Origin: Prasinococcaceae sp. CCMP 1430
Lineage: Eukaryota; Prasinodermophyta; Palmophyllophyceae; Prasinococcales; Prasinococcaceae
Assembly (NCBI GenBank): GCA_013416795.1
Contig: RQSC01001015.1
Coordinates: 41,075-89,974 of the forward strand
Length of the DNA stretch: 48,900 nucleotides
Direction: 5' to 3'
Position numbers and translations under genes: made by a program. Below, piece by piece: positions 31,861 to 42,600 of this stretch. The first letter of the stretch is position 1, and the number at the start of each line of letters is the position of its first letter. A model generated the notes under the pieces. That model saw nothing but the letters and a program-made list of their open reading frames with translations. It had not been told where the DNA came from and did no database searches.

Positions 31861-33229
31861 TCACTTGGTCACTGCGTGAATCGCTTCCGCGAGGCGGCCG
31901 ACGTTCTTGCTCGTCACGCCGGCCATCGAGATGCGGCCGTTGCGCGTGAGGTAGACGCTCCAGTCCTTGGTGATCTTGTCGCACTGCTCGGGGGTCATGC
32001 CGGAGAAGCAGAACATGCCGATCTGGTCGGTGATATGCTGCCAGTTGTGCTGCGAGCCCAGGCCCTCGAGGTTGGAGCGCAGGGCGGTGCGCATGGAGAT
32101 GATGCGGTCGGCCATACCCTTGACCTCGTCGAACCACTGCGCCTTGAGCGCGGGGTCCGAGAGCACAGTCTTGGCGAGCAGCGCACCATGCAGCGGCGGG
32201 TTGGAGTACATGGCGCGCGCCACGCCCTTGAGCTGGCTCTCGACGCGCGACGCCTCGTCCTCGTCGGCGCACACGAACGACACGGTGCCGATGCGCTGGC
32301 CGTACATACCGAAGTTCTGCAATAAGGGTTCGGCGGGAGGGTCTAATGTCAGACAGACAGAATAGTTGGGGTGTGGGGTGCACGGGTGGGCAACGCACAC
32401 GCACCTTGGCGAACGACTGCGAGAGCGCGAGCTTGTGGCCATCCTCGAGGAACTTGGTCACCGCCGCGCCGTCGCGCACGAAGTCGCCCGACGCGAAGCC
32501 CTGGTACGCGCTGTCGAAGATCGGGAAGAGCTCCTTCTCCTTCATGAGGGCGCTGAGCTCCGCCCACTGCTCGGCCGAGGGGTCGACGCCAGTGGGGTTG
32601 TGCGCGCACGCGTGCAGCAGGAAGAAGGAGCCCTTGGGCGCGGCGTGGACGTCCTCCATCATGCCGGCGAAGTCGAGGCCGCGCGTCGCCGGATCGTAGT
32701 AGCGGAACTTGACCTCCTCGACGCCGGCGTCGCGCCAGATGTTGTGGTGGTTGGACCACGTCGGCGTGGGGATGTAGATTTTGGCGCCGGGCGCGAAGCG
32801 CTGCATGAACTCGGCGATCAGGCGGCAGGAGCCGGTGCCCGATAGCGACTGGATCGCGGCGGTGCGGCCGTCCTTCAGGCACGCGGCGTCGTCGCCGTAG
32901 GCCACCTTGAGCGCCTCGTTGACGAACTCCCTGTCGCCGACGATAGGCAGGTACTCCATGTTGAAGTTGCCCGCGACCTTCTTCTCAGCGGTGCGCACGC
33001 AGTCAAGAACGACGGGCTTGCCGTCGTCGTCGCGGTAAGCGCCCACGCCCACGTTCATCTTGAGCGGGTTCGTGTCCGCCTTGAACGCCTCGGTCACGCC
33101 TAGGATGGGGTCGACCGGCGCCATCGGCACGCCCGCCCAGAACGCGCGCGCACCGTTCGCTGCCGCGGTCGCCGCCGCGCGCGCGCCACGCGCGCCGCGC
33201 GCGCCCGAGCGCGCGAGGAGCGACGCCAT
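31861..33229 (-). CDS. Aspartate aminotransferase, mitochondrial type
   Basis: A PLP enzyme interconverting aspartate/2-oxoglutarate and oxaloacetate/glutamate, part of the malate-aspartate shuttle. Exons are 33229-32405 and 32316-31861, giving 426 residues, the normal length. An Arg/Ala-rich presequence ([20 protein letters not shown]) suggests mitochondrial import. Motifs: [89 protein letters not shown]. The PLP lysine is in [14 protein letters not shown], with the intron exactly after it. The C-terminus has [16 protein letters not shown]. Plastid targeting cannot be excluded. Confidence 0.96.
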
Positions 33230-34212
33230 CGCGACGCCTGGAGGGGGGTGGGGGACAGGGGGTGGGCGGTGTGGGGGCGGCTGCGCTGTCGCTCGCTCGG
33301 CGGCTCTGCCGCACTGCAGACGATCGGGCGCAGCGTCGCTCGCGCACGGTGTGGCCCCGACCGGCCCGCTACCCCACCCTGCTCCCCCCCCATTCCCCCC
33401 CGCCACCTCTCACCCCTGACCCATCCTGGCATGATGGGCGCGGGCGGACGCCCCCCCTCCATTCCCTCGATCGCCCCTGCCCCCTCCTCCCCCCTCCCCA
33501 TCCCCTCCTGCCCCCCCCTGCACACGCGCGCCTGCCGGCTGCAGGCGGCCGCGCGGCACACGCGCATCCCAAACCCAAACCTTTCACCCTTCAGCCACAT
33601 TCAAAATATCGTATCTTTCAGATAATATCAGACCCTACATTCGGCTTCACCCCAACACGCGAGCGCGCGCCCGCCACGCGCGCGCATCCGCCGCCCCCCT
33701 GGCGGCCGCCGCCGACCAAAACGCGGATTGAGCACGAAACCCACAACCTTCCGTTGTTCTCCGAGGCATCCACGCGTACGAGTACCAACCCCGCGCGTCG
33801 CGCGAGCTTCGCGGTTGTCGAAATCCGCCCCGATTGGCTGCGCGCGGATTGCGCCGCGCGGGGGATATCTCGCGCCGCGCCCGCGCGTTGAGGTTCGCGC
33901 GCGCTCTGATACATCGAATTGAACTCGGATGCGAAGAGCGGTAATAAGGGTATGCGTAGGGTCCAGGACAGCAACGCGCGTGCACATCAATTTGAACTCG
34001 CGGGACGCGAAATGGGGCGCTGCGCTTGCGTGGTATCGCGGCGTTCGGCCGGCGCGCCGCGCGCGCCTCCCTCGCTCCTCCCCGTCTTTTTTTTTTTTTT
34101 TTTAATTGAGCGCGCGCGCGGCGTTACGGGACGCGCGGCTTTCGCTCGTCGCTTTCCCATCTCGGGCGGGGCTCGGGGCCGGCGCGCGCCCGCGCGGACG
34201 GCCGCGGGCGCC
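33230..34212. promoter_or_regulatory. Divergent intergenic region, about 1 kb
   Basis: This lies between the divergent AspAT and coiled-coil genes. A C-rich leader (33340-33520) is followed by a lower-GC segment (33595-34000). That segment has a small ATCT/AGAT hairpin near 33612 and an imperfect repeated CATCGAATTGAACTC / CATCAATTTGAACTC (about 33913 and 33986). A T-run lies near 34087-34103. No gene is supported. Confidence 0.45.
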
Positions 34213-35826
34213 ATGCCGCTGTGCGGCGGCCCGACCGCCACGGAGCGCGCGGCAGCGGAGCGCGCGCGCGTGACCGAGCGGATGCTCGAAGAGGTGCGCG
34301 CAGAGGCGGCCGCTCTCGGCGCCAAGCTCGCGGACTCGCGACAGCGCGAAAACCAGCTCGAGAACGAAAAGGTCGGGCTGCTGAAGCAGCAGGAGGAAGC
34401 CGCCGAGCTGGAGGCGCGTGCTGATGCGCTGGCCGACACTGTGGCGTGGCTGGAGGACGAGCGCGCTGAGCTGAAGCTCGAGATAAACAAGCTGCGCGCG
34501 AGCGCCGCCAGCGCTGCCAAGGCGGCAGAGTCTGCGCGCGCCGAGGCTGAGGAGGCCGCTGAGGAGGCGACCGAGGCGGAGCACGAGCGCGTGCGGCTGG
34601 CGTCGGCGCTGGAGCTCGCATTGCGGGAACGCGACGAGGCGCAGGCCTATCTCAAAACGGCGCAGGCGAGGGCCGAGCGCGCCGAGGATGAGGCTGCCTC
34701 GCTGAAACGTGACGCGGAGCGCATCGCCGGCGAGCTCGCGTCGGCGCGCTCGTCCTCGAGTGAGGGGCGCGACGCGCTCACGCAGGCGAGGCAGGCAGCA
34801 GCCGAGGCTGCGGCGGCAGCCGCCGAACGAGCCGAGGTTGCAGCGTCCGCGCGCGAGGACCTGGTTGGCGACCTGGCCACCGCCCGCGACGAGCGCGATG
34901 CCGCTCAGCGTGCGGCCGACACCGCGCTCGAGCTCGTGGCCACGCTCGAGGACAAAGGCGGCGCCATGGCCGAGCTGCGTAGGCTGCGCGCGGGGCTTGA
35001 GGCCGCCAACGCTGCCAGGGAGGCCGCTGTGTCTGAGACGGAGCTCCTCAAGCGAGAGCTCGACTCCGTCCGCGAGGACGGCGAAACCCTCCAGGCGCAG
35101 CTGGAGGCATTGGAGGCGGAAACCGAGGCGGAGGCTGCTCAGAGAAGGGGAAATGCACGCGGGAGCGCCCTGTCAACGCCTGCGCGCGCGTATGCGTCCT
35201 CGTCGGTGACGACTTCGCCGATTAGTGTCACACAGGCCTTCGCCTCGCGCAGCTCGAGCACGGGGATGGGCGCGGGCGCCGGCACCGGCGCACTGGCCGC
35301 GCTGCAGCGGCTGCGCACGGCAACAGCAGCGGCAACGCACAGCGTGACGAATGCGGGCAAGGCCGCGTATGCTGGAGAGAGCTCAGGCACGAGGGTCACA
35401 AACACGCCCGCGCGAGCGCATGCGGAAGGCGACGAGTGCGCCTCCACCGGCCGCGGCGGGGGCGACGGCGACGAGAGCGCGGGCGCTGGTGGGGGCTCTG
35501 AGACCGCCGCGGCCGTGCGCTCGAGCCTCAAGTCGCTGCAGCTCAGCCGCATGTCGGTGGAGGCGCGGATGGAGAGTGCCAGCCTGAAAGCGGCAGCGGC
35601 GGCAGTCGGCAGGGGAGGAAGGAGCGGTGGAGGCGAGATGCTCGCTCGCTCGCCGATGATGGCGGTAGCGGCCGCTCGTGCGGGAAGGCCTTCGGCGGTT
35701 GACGCGGCGGTTGACGCGCTCCTCGCGGCAGCAGCCGCGCCGTCGCTCAGCCCCCAGAGCACCAGGCTTGCCTATGCACAAACGCGCTGGCTTGGCGCGG
35801 CAGGGGAGCGCGCGCCGTACGCGTAA
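34213..35826 (+). CDS. Long coiled-coil protein of unknown function
   Basis: A single exon of 537 residues from ATG 34213. Residues about 15-315 are an almost continuous heptad coiled coil rich in Ala, Glu, Arg and Leu (ERMLEEVRAEAAALGAKLAD; VAWLEDERAELKLEINKLRA; TELLKRELDSVREDGETLQA). The second half is Ser/Thr/Gly/Ala-rich and probably disordered, with short helical parts (TAAAVRSSLKSLQLSRMS). There is no membrane helix, signal peptide or catalytic motif. A structural or tethering role (cytoskeleton, basal body or Golgi) fits but is not shown. The ATG follows a GC-rich leader and the coil begins immediately, so this start is plausible. Confidence 0.7.
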   Translation: MPLCGGPTATERAAAERARVTERMLEEVRAEAAALGAKLADSRQRENQLENEKVGLLKQQEEAAELEARADALADTVAWLEDERAELKLEINKLRASAASAAKAAESARAEAEEAAEEATEAEHERVRLASALELALRERDEAQAYLKTAQARAERAEDEAASLKRDAERIAGELASARSSSSEGRDALTQARQAAAEAAAAAAERAEVAASAREDLVGDLATARDERDAAQRAADTALELVATLEDKGGAMAELRRLRAGLEAANAAREAAVSETELLKRELDSVREDGETLQAQLEALEAETEAEAAQRRGNARGSALSTPARAYASSSVTTSPISVTQAFASRSSSTGMGAGAGTGALAALQRLRTATAAATHSVTNAGKAAYAGESSGTRVTNTPARAHAEGDECASTGRGGGDGDESAGAGGGSETAAAVRSSLKSLQLSRMSVEARMESASLKAAAAAVGRGGRSGGGEMLARSPMMAVAAARAGRPSAVDAAVDALLAAAAAPSLSPQSTRLAYAQTRWLGAAGERAPYA

Positions 35827-35848
35827 CCAAAGATGGTCAATCCGAAAT

Positions 35849-36847
35849 TTACAATGTTGGTGTCTCTTCTGCCGCCGCTGCCGCCACGGCAGCCGTCCTG
35901 CTCCGGAAGCGCTTGCCCGCCGGGGAAAAGAACGTCTTCACGACTCGGCGAGCTTCCTGCCGCTCCTCAACCCACCAGTCGGCAGGCAGGCCCGGCGGTC
36001 CACGCGTCCTTGCGACGATTGTGCCAATTTGTCGCGGAGCGTCCGCGGGCAGCTGAATCTCCACGAGACGCCCCTCCGCCGGCGAGCGCGCGGTCCCGCC
36101 TACCTGGCCGTCGTCATCGCTCGCCTCCAGCGGGCTCGGCTTGGCAGCGGTCTTATCCTGTAGGGCGGTGCCCTCGCCGCTCGCCTTGCCTGAGCCCGGC
36201 GGCTCGTCCCAAAACACTGCGTCACCCTCTGCCACGCGCACTCGCTTCGTCGTCGCGCCGCTATACCGCCACCCGGCGACCATCCCTCCGGCCGCCAGCT
36301 GCGGCCGCTGCCTCGTCTTCTGCCCCGTCTGCTCGTGGGCTGAGGTTGGGCCCTCGCCGAAGCGTGCCTGCTCTTCGCGCTCGAGCAGCTCCTGCCGCTC
36401 GCGCTGCCGCTCGGCGTCTGCTTCCTCCGCCTCTCGCCGCGTGACTGCATCGGCGGCCGCGTCGGGGTCAAAGTCTGGCAGGCGCACTGCACATGACGGC
36501 AGCACGTCGTCCTCAACGAGCTGGCTCACCGACAGGTCACGGGTCGCGACATCATTGGCGACCGCCGCATCGCCGCGCGCTGCCGCGCGCCGTGCCTGGG
36601 CGGCGCGCCACCGGCCCACATTCTCGTCGCGCACTCGGGCCCAGCGCTCCAGGTCCTCGTACGTTGGCTGATGCCACACGCCGTCGCCGTCCACGTACGG
36701 CGACCCCTGGTACGTGTCTTCCCCACTTCCGTCCGATTCTTCCTCCAGATCGTCGCCACCACGCAAGTCCGCGCCCTCGGCCGCACCCCCCTCGCCGCCG
36801 GCCTCGCCGTCGCCGCCGGCTTCGCCGCCCGCCGCCGGACCCCCCAC
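35849..36847 (-). CDS. Methyl-CpG-binding-domain (MBD)-like protein, start unresolved
   Basis: The C-terminal end matches an MBD fold: GLPADWWVEERQEARRVVKT, then FFSPAGKRFRSRTAAVAAA. This is the GW-like opening, the basic pair and the 'SPxGKxFRS' loop known in MBD proteins. The rest is acidic and low-complexity at the N-terminus, then a helical region (YEDLERWARVRDENVGRWRA; EEADAERQRERQELLEREEQ) and a linker. About 333 residues are visible. The frame stays open upstream to a stop at 37010-37012 without any ATG. An ATG at about 37005 in another frame (MHSIYNAVADVACGG) hints at a first exon or a frame error. The stop is the TAA inside TTGTAA, overlapping a TGTAA polyadenylation word. Binding to methylated DNA is inference. 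Confidence 0.62.
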   Translation of the reverse strand: MGGPAAGGEAGGDGEAGGEGGAAEGADLRGGDDLEEESDGSGEDTYQGSPYVDGDGVWHQPTYEDLERWARVRDENVGRWRAAQARRAAARGDAAVANDVATRDLSVSQLVEDDVLPSCAVRLPDFDPDAAADAVTRREAEEADAERQRERQELLEREEQARFGEGPTSAHEQTGQKTRQRPQLAAGGMVAGWRYSGATTKRVRVAEGDAVFWDEPPGSGKASGEGTALQDKTAAKPSPLEASDDDGQVGGTARSPAEGRLVEIQLPADAPRQIGTIVARTRGPPGLPADWWVEERQEARRVVKTFFSPAGKRFRSRTAAVAAAAAEETPTL

Positions 36848-37003
36848 CGCGCGGAAAGCGCTCTCGAGCGCGCCGGCGGCGGCCTCATCGTCGACGGCGC
36901 CATGCCGCGCGCCGCCGCCGCCCCGCCCGGCGGCACCTCTGGCGCGATTCGCGCGCTTTTCCCGCCGCAGGCAACGTCGGCGACCGCGTTGTAAATTGAA
37001 TGC

Positions 37004-37031
37004 ATTTTGCTATGGAAATTTTGCTATGGAA
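37004..37031. repeat. Tandem 14-bp repeat
   Basis: ATTTTGCTATGGAA occurs twice head to tail, followed by GTGGGTACA twice (37042-37061). It lies between the start side of the MBD gene and the 3' end of the vacuolar sorting receptor. Confidence 0.85.
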
Positions 37032-37110
37032 AAGAGTCGCCCGTGGGTACAAGTGGGTACACATTCGAGGTGAGATTAATTGCTATTGGCCTGCTATTGC
37101 GGTAAAACGC

Positions 37111-39276
37111 TCAGAGGGCGCTGACCGATGGGTGGGTGTCGTCGTCGTCGTCGTCGTCGAGGCCGAACTGCGTGGGCCCGTTGTCGACCATGTTGCCGTT
37201 GCGGTCGAGCGGCATGTACTGCGACATGATGGAGCGGATCTCGCCGTCCATCTCGCGGCGCAGCTTGAAGCGATAGAACGCGAAGCCCCCAGCGGCCGCG
37301 AGAAACACGCTGGCGCCCACGATTCCCACCACGCAGGCGAAGTCGGTGCCGCTGCCGCCGCCAGGGATGCGCACGCAGCTGCCCTCTTCGCCCGGGCTGA
37401 TGCCCTCGGGGCGGTAGTAGCCCTTCTTGCACCCGCACTTGAACGGGTTCTCCATCGTAATGGGGCCCGCGCGGCACTGGCAGTGCTTGCACGCGCAGGT
37501 GTCGCGGTTGTCGCACCTGTCGTGGCAGGTGACGCCGTCACCCTCGTAGCCCGCCGGGCACTCGCAGCGGTGCGTGGGCGGCGACGAGCCCACGCGGTCC
37601 ACGTCGTGGCACGTCATGTTGGCGTGGACGCCGTGCTCGGGGTCGGCGAAGCAGCCCTGGAAGCTCTGCGCGGCCGTGCAGTGCGCAGGCTCGAGCGTGC
37701 AGAAGGCTGGATTGAGCGGCCCGCCGGGCACGTTCTCGCACGCGCAGCGCGAGCACGAGCACATCTGCATGCTGGCGCACTCGTCCGCCGGATGACACGA
37801 TTGGCCGTCGCCCACGAAGTGCTCGGGGCACTCGCACGTGTACGAGTCGACCGTGTCCTTGCAAGCGCTGAAGTTGGCGACGCCAGGCACCTCGAGGTGC
37901 CAGCAGCCTCCGTGGTTGTTGCGGCACTCGTTAACTGCGCCCGCGCCGGCGCTCTCGCCGCCCTGCGAGCCCGTCGAGCAGATCTCGGGCGCCGCGCGGT
38001 CGGGGAAGCCCGCGCAGAGCGCGCGCAGCACCGCCGACTTGGTCAGCGATCCACGGTACTGCACATTGTTGAGCACCACCGTCGGTAGGATGGTCACGTC
38101 GCCGCGGCCGGTGGCCGGATCGCCCTCTTGCGCGGCCTGCTCGGCGTCGAGGATGGCGATTGGCGCGTCGTGCGCGGGGTGGCCCACGCAGTCGCGCGTG
38201 GCCTGCATGTCCCAGTCGGGCGACAGGTTTGACAGCACGCGCTCGGCGCACTCCTCGTCGTACGAGGAGTCCTCCATAGTGCACAGCACGCCGAACTGCG
38301 TGACGTACGACCACCACAACCAGGGCTCGCCGGTGGCGTTGGCCTGGCGGAAGACGCACAGCTGGCGCAGGTTCTCAGTCACCACATCCTTGCCTTCATA
38401 TCCGCTCCTCAGGTCGTCGTCGGGATCGGGCGCGCAGTAGCGCCCACCGCCGATGCACTCCGACATGCACTCCTCCGAGTCGCGGTACTCCTCGGGGCAG
38501 AACCACGTGATGTAGTGCGGCGTGAACTGCGTGTAGCCACCCTTCTCGAGCACCTTGGCGATGCCCGCGAACTCGCGAACGAAGGCCTTCTGCGCGTCGC
38601 ACTTCGCTCCGCACGCGTCGTTCGAGTTGCTCCAGAGTTCCCACTCGACGCGTGAGTCCGGGTGCGGCACGCTGTCGGTCCAGTCGAGCGTGAGCAGCAC
38701 GTCCTTGCCGTCGCGCAGCGCGTCCTTCATGGCGTCGCCGGTGGACTTGAGCACCAGCACGCTCGGCACGGTAATGTTCGCCGCCATGTGCGCCAAGTCC
38801 TGCGTGGGATCGCGCGGGTCGTCGTCGGGCGTGTCCATTGTCACGAGCGTGTCGCGCTCGACGTCGTCCGCCACGATGACCGCCATGGCGCCCGCTTGCT
38901 GCGCGTAGTACACCTTCTCGACGAAATAGCAGTCGCCGCGGTCGACAATGGCGATGCGCGCGAGGCCGGTGTGCGGCTCGGGAAACGTGTCGGCGCCGTA
39001 GTGGAACTTCTCGCACGCCCAAGGGCTGTCGGTCTCATGCCTGCTGTTGACGCCCGGGTAGAATGCCTGCCCACTCATCGAGCCCCCGTAGAACACGCTG
39101 CCGAAGTTGCCAATCGACGCGGCGTACGAGCCGCGGATGCCAACGGGGAAGTTGACGCGCAACGCATTTGTCTCGACGATGAAGTCCGCGGCCGCGGGGC
39201 TGGTGCAGAAGGCGGCGGCGAGAAGCGCCAGGGGCGCGGCCGCCAGGCAGGCCCGCGGCCACCCCCCGCGCGCCAT
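37111..39276 (-). CDS. Vacuolar sorting receptor (VSR/BP-80 type)
   Basis: A single exon of 721 residues from ATG 39276. It carries soluble vacuolar proteins from the trans-Golgi in plants. A cleavable signal peptide (LAAAPLALLAAAFCTSPAAA) is followed by the protease-associated domain (IAIVDRGDCYFVEKVYYAQQ; PSVLVLKSTGDAMKDAL). The plant-specific central domain includes HYITWFCPEEY and WWSYVTQFGVLC. Cys-rich EGF repeats follow (NECRNNHGGCWHL; CECPAGYEGDGVTC). One membrane helix (ACVVGIVGASVFLAAAGGFA) precedes a cytosolic tail with the clathrin-adaptor motif YMPLD, as in land plants. The tail ends in seven Asp encoded by a GTC-type repeat (about 37138-37160 on the plus strand). TGTACC words lie about 60 bases past the stop. 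Confidence 0.95.
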   Translation of the reverse strand: MARGGWPRACLAAAPLALLAAAFCTSPAAADFIVETNALRVNFPVGIRGSYAASIGNFGSVFYGGSMSGQAFYPGVNSRHETDSPWACEKFHYGADTFPEPHTGLARIAIVDRGDCYFVEKVYYAQQAGAMAVIVADDVERDTLVTMDTPDDDPRDPTQDLAHMAANITVPSVLVLKSTGDAMKDALRDGKDVLLTLDWTDSVPHPDSRVEWELWSNSNDACGAKCDAQKAFVREFAGIAKVLEKGGYTQFTPHYITWFCPEEYRDSEECMSECIGGGRYCAPDPDDDLRSGYEGKDVVTENLRQLCVFRQANATGEPWLWWSYVTQFGVLCTMEDSSYDEECAERVLSNLSPDWDMQATRDCVGHPAHDAPIAILDAEQAAQEGDPATGRGDVTILPTVVLNNVQYRGSLTKSAVLRALCAGFPDRAAPEICSTGSQGGESAGAGAVNECRNNHGGCWHLEVPGVANFSACKDTVDSYTCECPEHFVGDGQSCHPADECASMQMCSCSRCACENVPGGPLNPAFCTLEPAHCTAAQSFQGCFADPEHGVHANMTCHDVDRVGSSPPTHRCECPAGYEGDGVTCHDRCDNRDTCACKHCQCRAGPITMENPFKCGCKKGYYRPEGISPGEEGSCVRIPGGGSGTDFACVVGIVGASVFLAAAGGFAFYRFKLRREMDGEIRSIMSQYMPLDRNGNMVDNGPTQFGLDDDDDDDTHPSVSAL

Positions 39277-39647
39277 GGCGGCCGCGAGCTGCGAGACCAG
39301 CAGGAAGACGGCCGTCGAGCCCGCAGAGAGGGGGCCGGGGCGCCGCGCGCCGCGCGCGCGCGTGTGGCGCACAGCGCGCAGCAGGGGCGTGAGCACACGC
39401 CGCGCGCTTCTGAGCGCGTGAATCGTTTAAAAAAAAAAAAAAACAGGTGCGAGTTCCCCCTGGCTGGGGCCGGTGACGAGCGAGGACCTCGGGGGAATCT
39501 GGATCAGGTCATGATTTAATCAGGGGTCGGCAACATTCTAGACCTGGGTACCGAGTCGACAATCCGTTTTAGGACGAAGTGGGAGTCGTTGGTCGGTCTG
39601 GCGCCCGCCGTCGGCCGGGTGCCAGTCCTGTCGCCGCCTCGCGCGCC
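39277..39647. promoter_or_regulatory. Intergenic region, VSR promoter and DNA methyltransferase 3' side
   Basis: 371 bases without a gene. GC-rich VSR leader runs to about 39425, then an A-run (about 39429-39443), then unremarkable sequence up to the stop of the next minus-strand gene. Confidence 0.45.
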
Positions 39648-42600
39648 TCAAGGAGGCGAGATGGCTTGCTTGACGATGTCGAGCGCGCTGCGCGGCGGCC
39701 CTGCTCCCGGTGCTCGGGGGATCCAGCCCTTGGCCATCTCCTCGTTGTAGCGGTCCTCCATCTGCCGCGCCTCCCTCTCGGCGCCCGCGAGGAGCGCGGC
39801 CGACGCCGCCTCGCCCGCCTCGTCGACGCTCACCTCGACGCCCGGCGCGACGACATGCTGGCATTGCTGCGCTTGGAAGGCCTGCCAGGCCTCCTCTCCA
39901 ATGGCCCGGACGAAGTCCCGCCACGCGGCGGTTCGCAGGTGCTCCGACCGGTCGAGGTACTCCCACTCGTGGTCGGGCCAGCCCGCGTACTCGATGCACG
40001 CCTCAATGGCCGCGTCGCCCGACTCGTCCGTCCTCCAGCGCAGCGCCTTGAAGCGCTCGACATGGTACGGGTGGTACTCCTCCGCCTCGCTGCACGTCTG
40101 GAAAGGGTTCCTCTTGCTGGCGCGCCCAGAGTCTTCGCCGCGGTGCTGGGTGTTGTACGCAACCAGCATCTCTTCGTACGTCATGTGCCTCAGCTGGGGC
40201 CGCTCCTCGAGGTCCTTGGCGTCTGCCGGGTCGCGCCGCGGCACGTCCTGCTCGAGCTCCTCGGCGGGGTTGAAGGCCTCGCAGAACTCGGCGAAGTTTT
40301 GCAGCTCCTTTGAGACGCTCACGAGGCTGACGCGTGGGCGCACGTCGCCGCCAGTGCCCTCCGCCCACTTGGCCTTCTTTGCAGCGATCTTGGCGCGTTC
40401 GGCGAAGTCAGCGCCTGCCGTAGCGGCGGCGCCCGCGTCCGCGTAGGTGGCCACCGTGCCCGCGTGTGCTGTCATAACGGTGCGCGCGAGCGCCTTCGCC
40501 AGCTGCGGTGACACCGCGTTCCCCAGCTGCTTGTACTGCTCGTCGAGGGTGCCGATGAATTCAAAGTCGTCGGGAAAGCCTTGGATGCGCGCCTTTTCCC
40601 GCACACTCGCCACGCGGTGGTCCCAAGGCACCAGATTGATGTCCTTGTGAGGCCTGTGCTGCGAGTGTACGGTGCCGTGCTCCTGGTCGAGATCGTAACG
40701 GCCGTAGCATTCCGTGTCCCTGCCCATCTTCATTACCGCGCAAAAATAGGGGACCATTGGAAAGCGGTGCGACTGCAGCGTCCAGCCGTGCTTGAGCCTG
40801 GGCATGCGCCCGTCGAGCTCGTCGAACCTCTTGCGCTTCTCATCCCACATGTAGTTGGGAATCGAGTTGATCCACCGCGCCCCCATCTGCGCCCACTGCG
40901 CGTCGTTCAGGATCATCATCTTGGGACAATTCATTGTGCCGTCGTGGCCCATCATGTCGCGCCAGCACGCACCTCCCCGCAGCGGCACCGCCTGCACGCG
41001 CAGTCGGTTTGCCAGGCCCATGGGAGCCACCAAGTGTCCGGTGACCTTCCGTCCGGCCTCCATGTTCTGGCGCAGGTACGCCACGAACGGCGTGGGCGGC
41101 TTGCATTCGTAGCTCACGCCACTCTCGGAGGGGTCTAGGGCGTCCTTCACCTCCTCATCCGCGAGACGTGGAAGGTCGGGCGTGAAGGCATCGCCGATCA
41201 CCAGCGCCCGCGCGCGCAGCTTGGGGTGCGGCTGCGCCCGCCGAACGCTGTCCAGGTGCGCCGCTCTCCCGTTTGCTCTGAGCTTGCGCCTCACCACGGC
41301 CTCGCCCGCCAGATACTCCGTCTCGATGGCCTCCTTGGCCCTCTTCCACTCGAGCACACGCCTCTTGAGCAGCGATCCCGCGTCACGGCTGCGCAGGGCG
41401 CGGCCACAACCGCCAATGGGACCCGTCGGTCGGTCACCTCCGTTTGCCTGGGTCGGCTCCGGCCCGAGCGCCTCCAGCATCGCTGCCTTGCGCTCCGTTA
41501 GAGCCTCGAGCTCCTTGTCAGCCGTCTCCTGAGTGCATCGTTCGCCGGTGCCAGTAGCCACCTCCTCCTGAGGCAGCTCCTCCCGAACGATGCTGTCCAG
41601 GAAGTGCGCCCTGTTGCTCGCGCGCAAGGCATCCGAGATGGCGTCCTGATCCCACTTCAGGGAGCTCACCACGGGCTTGGGAGGCTCGGGTAAGTCTACT
41701 TGCCTGAGCGCGCCCAGCATGATGAGGCGGTTGCGCGACTGTGGCACGCCGTAGAGACCGGTCTTCGTCTGCTTCCTCCAGTCGTAGTTGTAGCCGTGGA
41801 TGGTGAGGGCATCGCCCAGGAAGTCCATCACATCCCCCTTGTCAGCCACATCTGGCACCTCCTCCATGACGAGGTACAACGGGCGATACAGCCACACCGC
41901 CTCCATGAAGCGCACGATGTTCCTGTTGTCGGGATCTGCGAGGACCTCCCCGACATCGTGGCTCAGGGTACGACGAAGGTTTGCACCAGTAAAGCCCTGA
42001 CAGGGCGGGCCGCCAGTGATGACATGGACGTCGCCAGGCATGGGCCACAAACCCGGGCTAAAGCCATCGCTGGCAACGAAGGCGCCTGCCTGTCGCTGCA
42101 GATCCAGGTCGCGCATCGCCTCGTCGCTCATCCACTTTTCCGCATCAGAGCCCTTTGTCTGCACGCACCACTCCACCCACCTGAGGGGAACGCCGCCCCT
42201 CGCCTCCTGAACGTTCACGTAGTCCATGAGCTGCCTTGACTGCGATCCCGTGCCCGAAGAGTTGCGCCAGCCCTTGGCGTTGGTCACGAGCACCTTCTCC
42301 GACGCGATCTCCTGGTTGATCCGCATGCCCACCACTGTGCGCTCGCTGCCTTCGCCCTCGCACTCGTCCTCATCGCTAGTGTCGACGGCAGCACGATAGT
42401 CCTTCAGCAGGTGCACGAAGCGCCGCGTCGTCGCCACGAAGCGCCCGACGCCCATCACGACGACATTGACGCTCGGATGATTGTGCTTGAAGGTCTTAGC
42501 GGGTACCTCTTCGATCTCAATCGCCGCCACGGTATCGATGCTCAGGTCGACAACGCGAGTGCCATTGACAGCATATTTGATGGAGCCGTCCATGTTCAAG

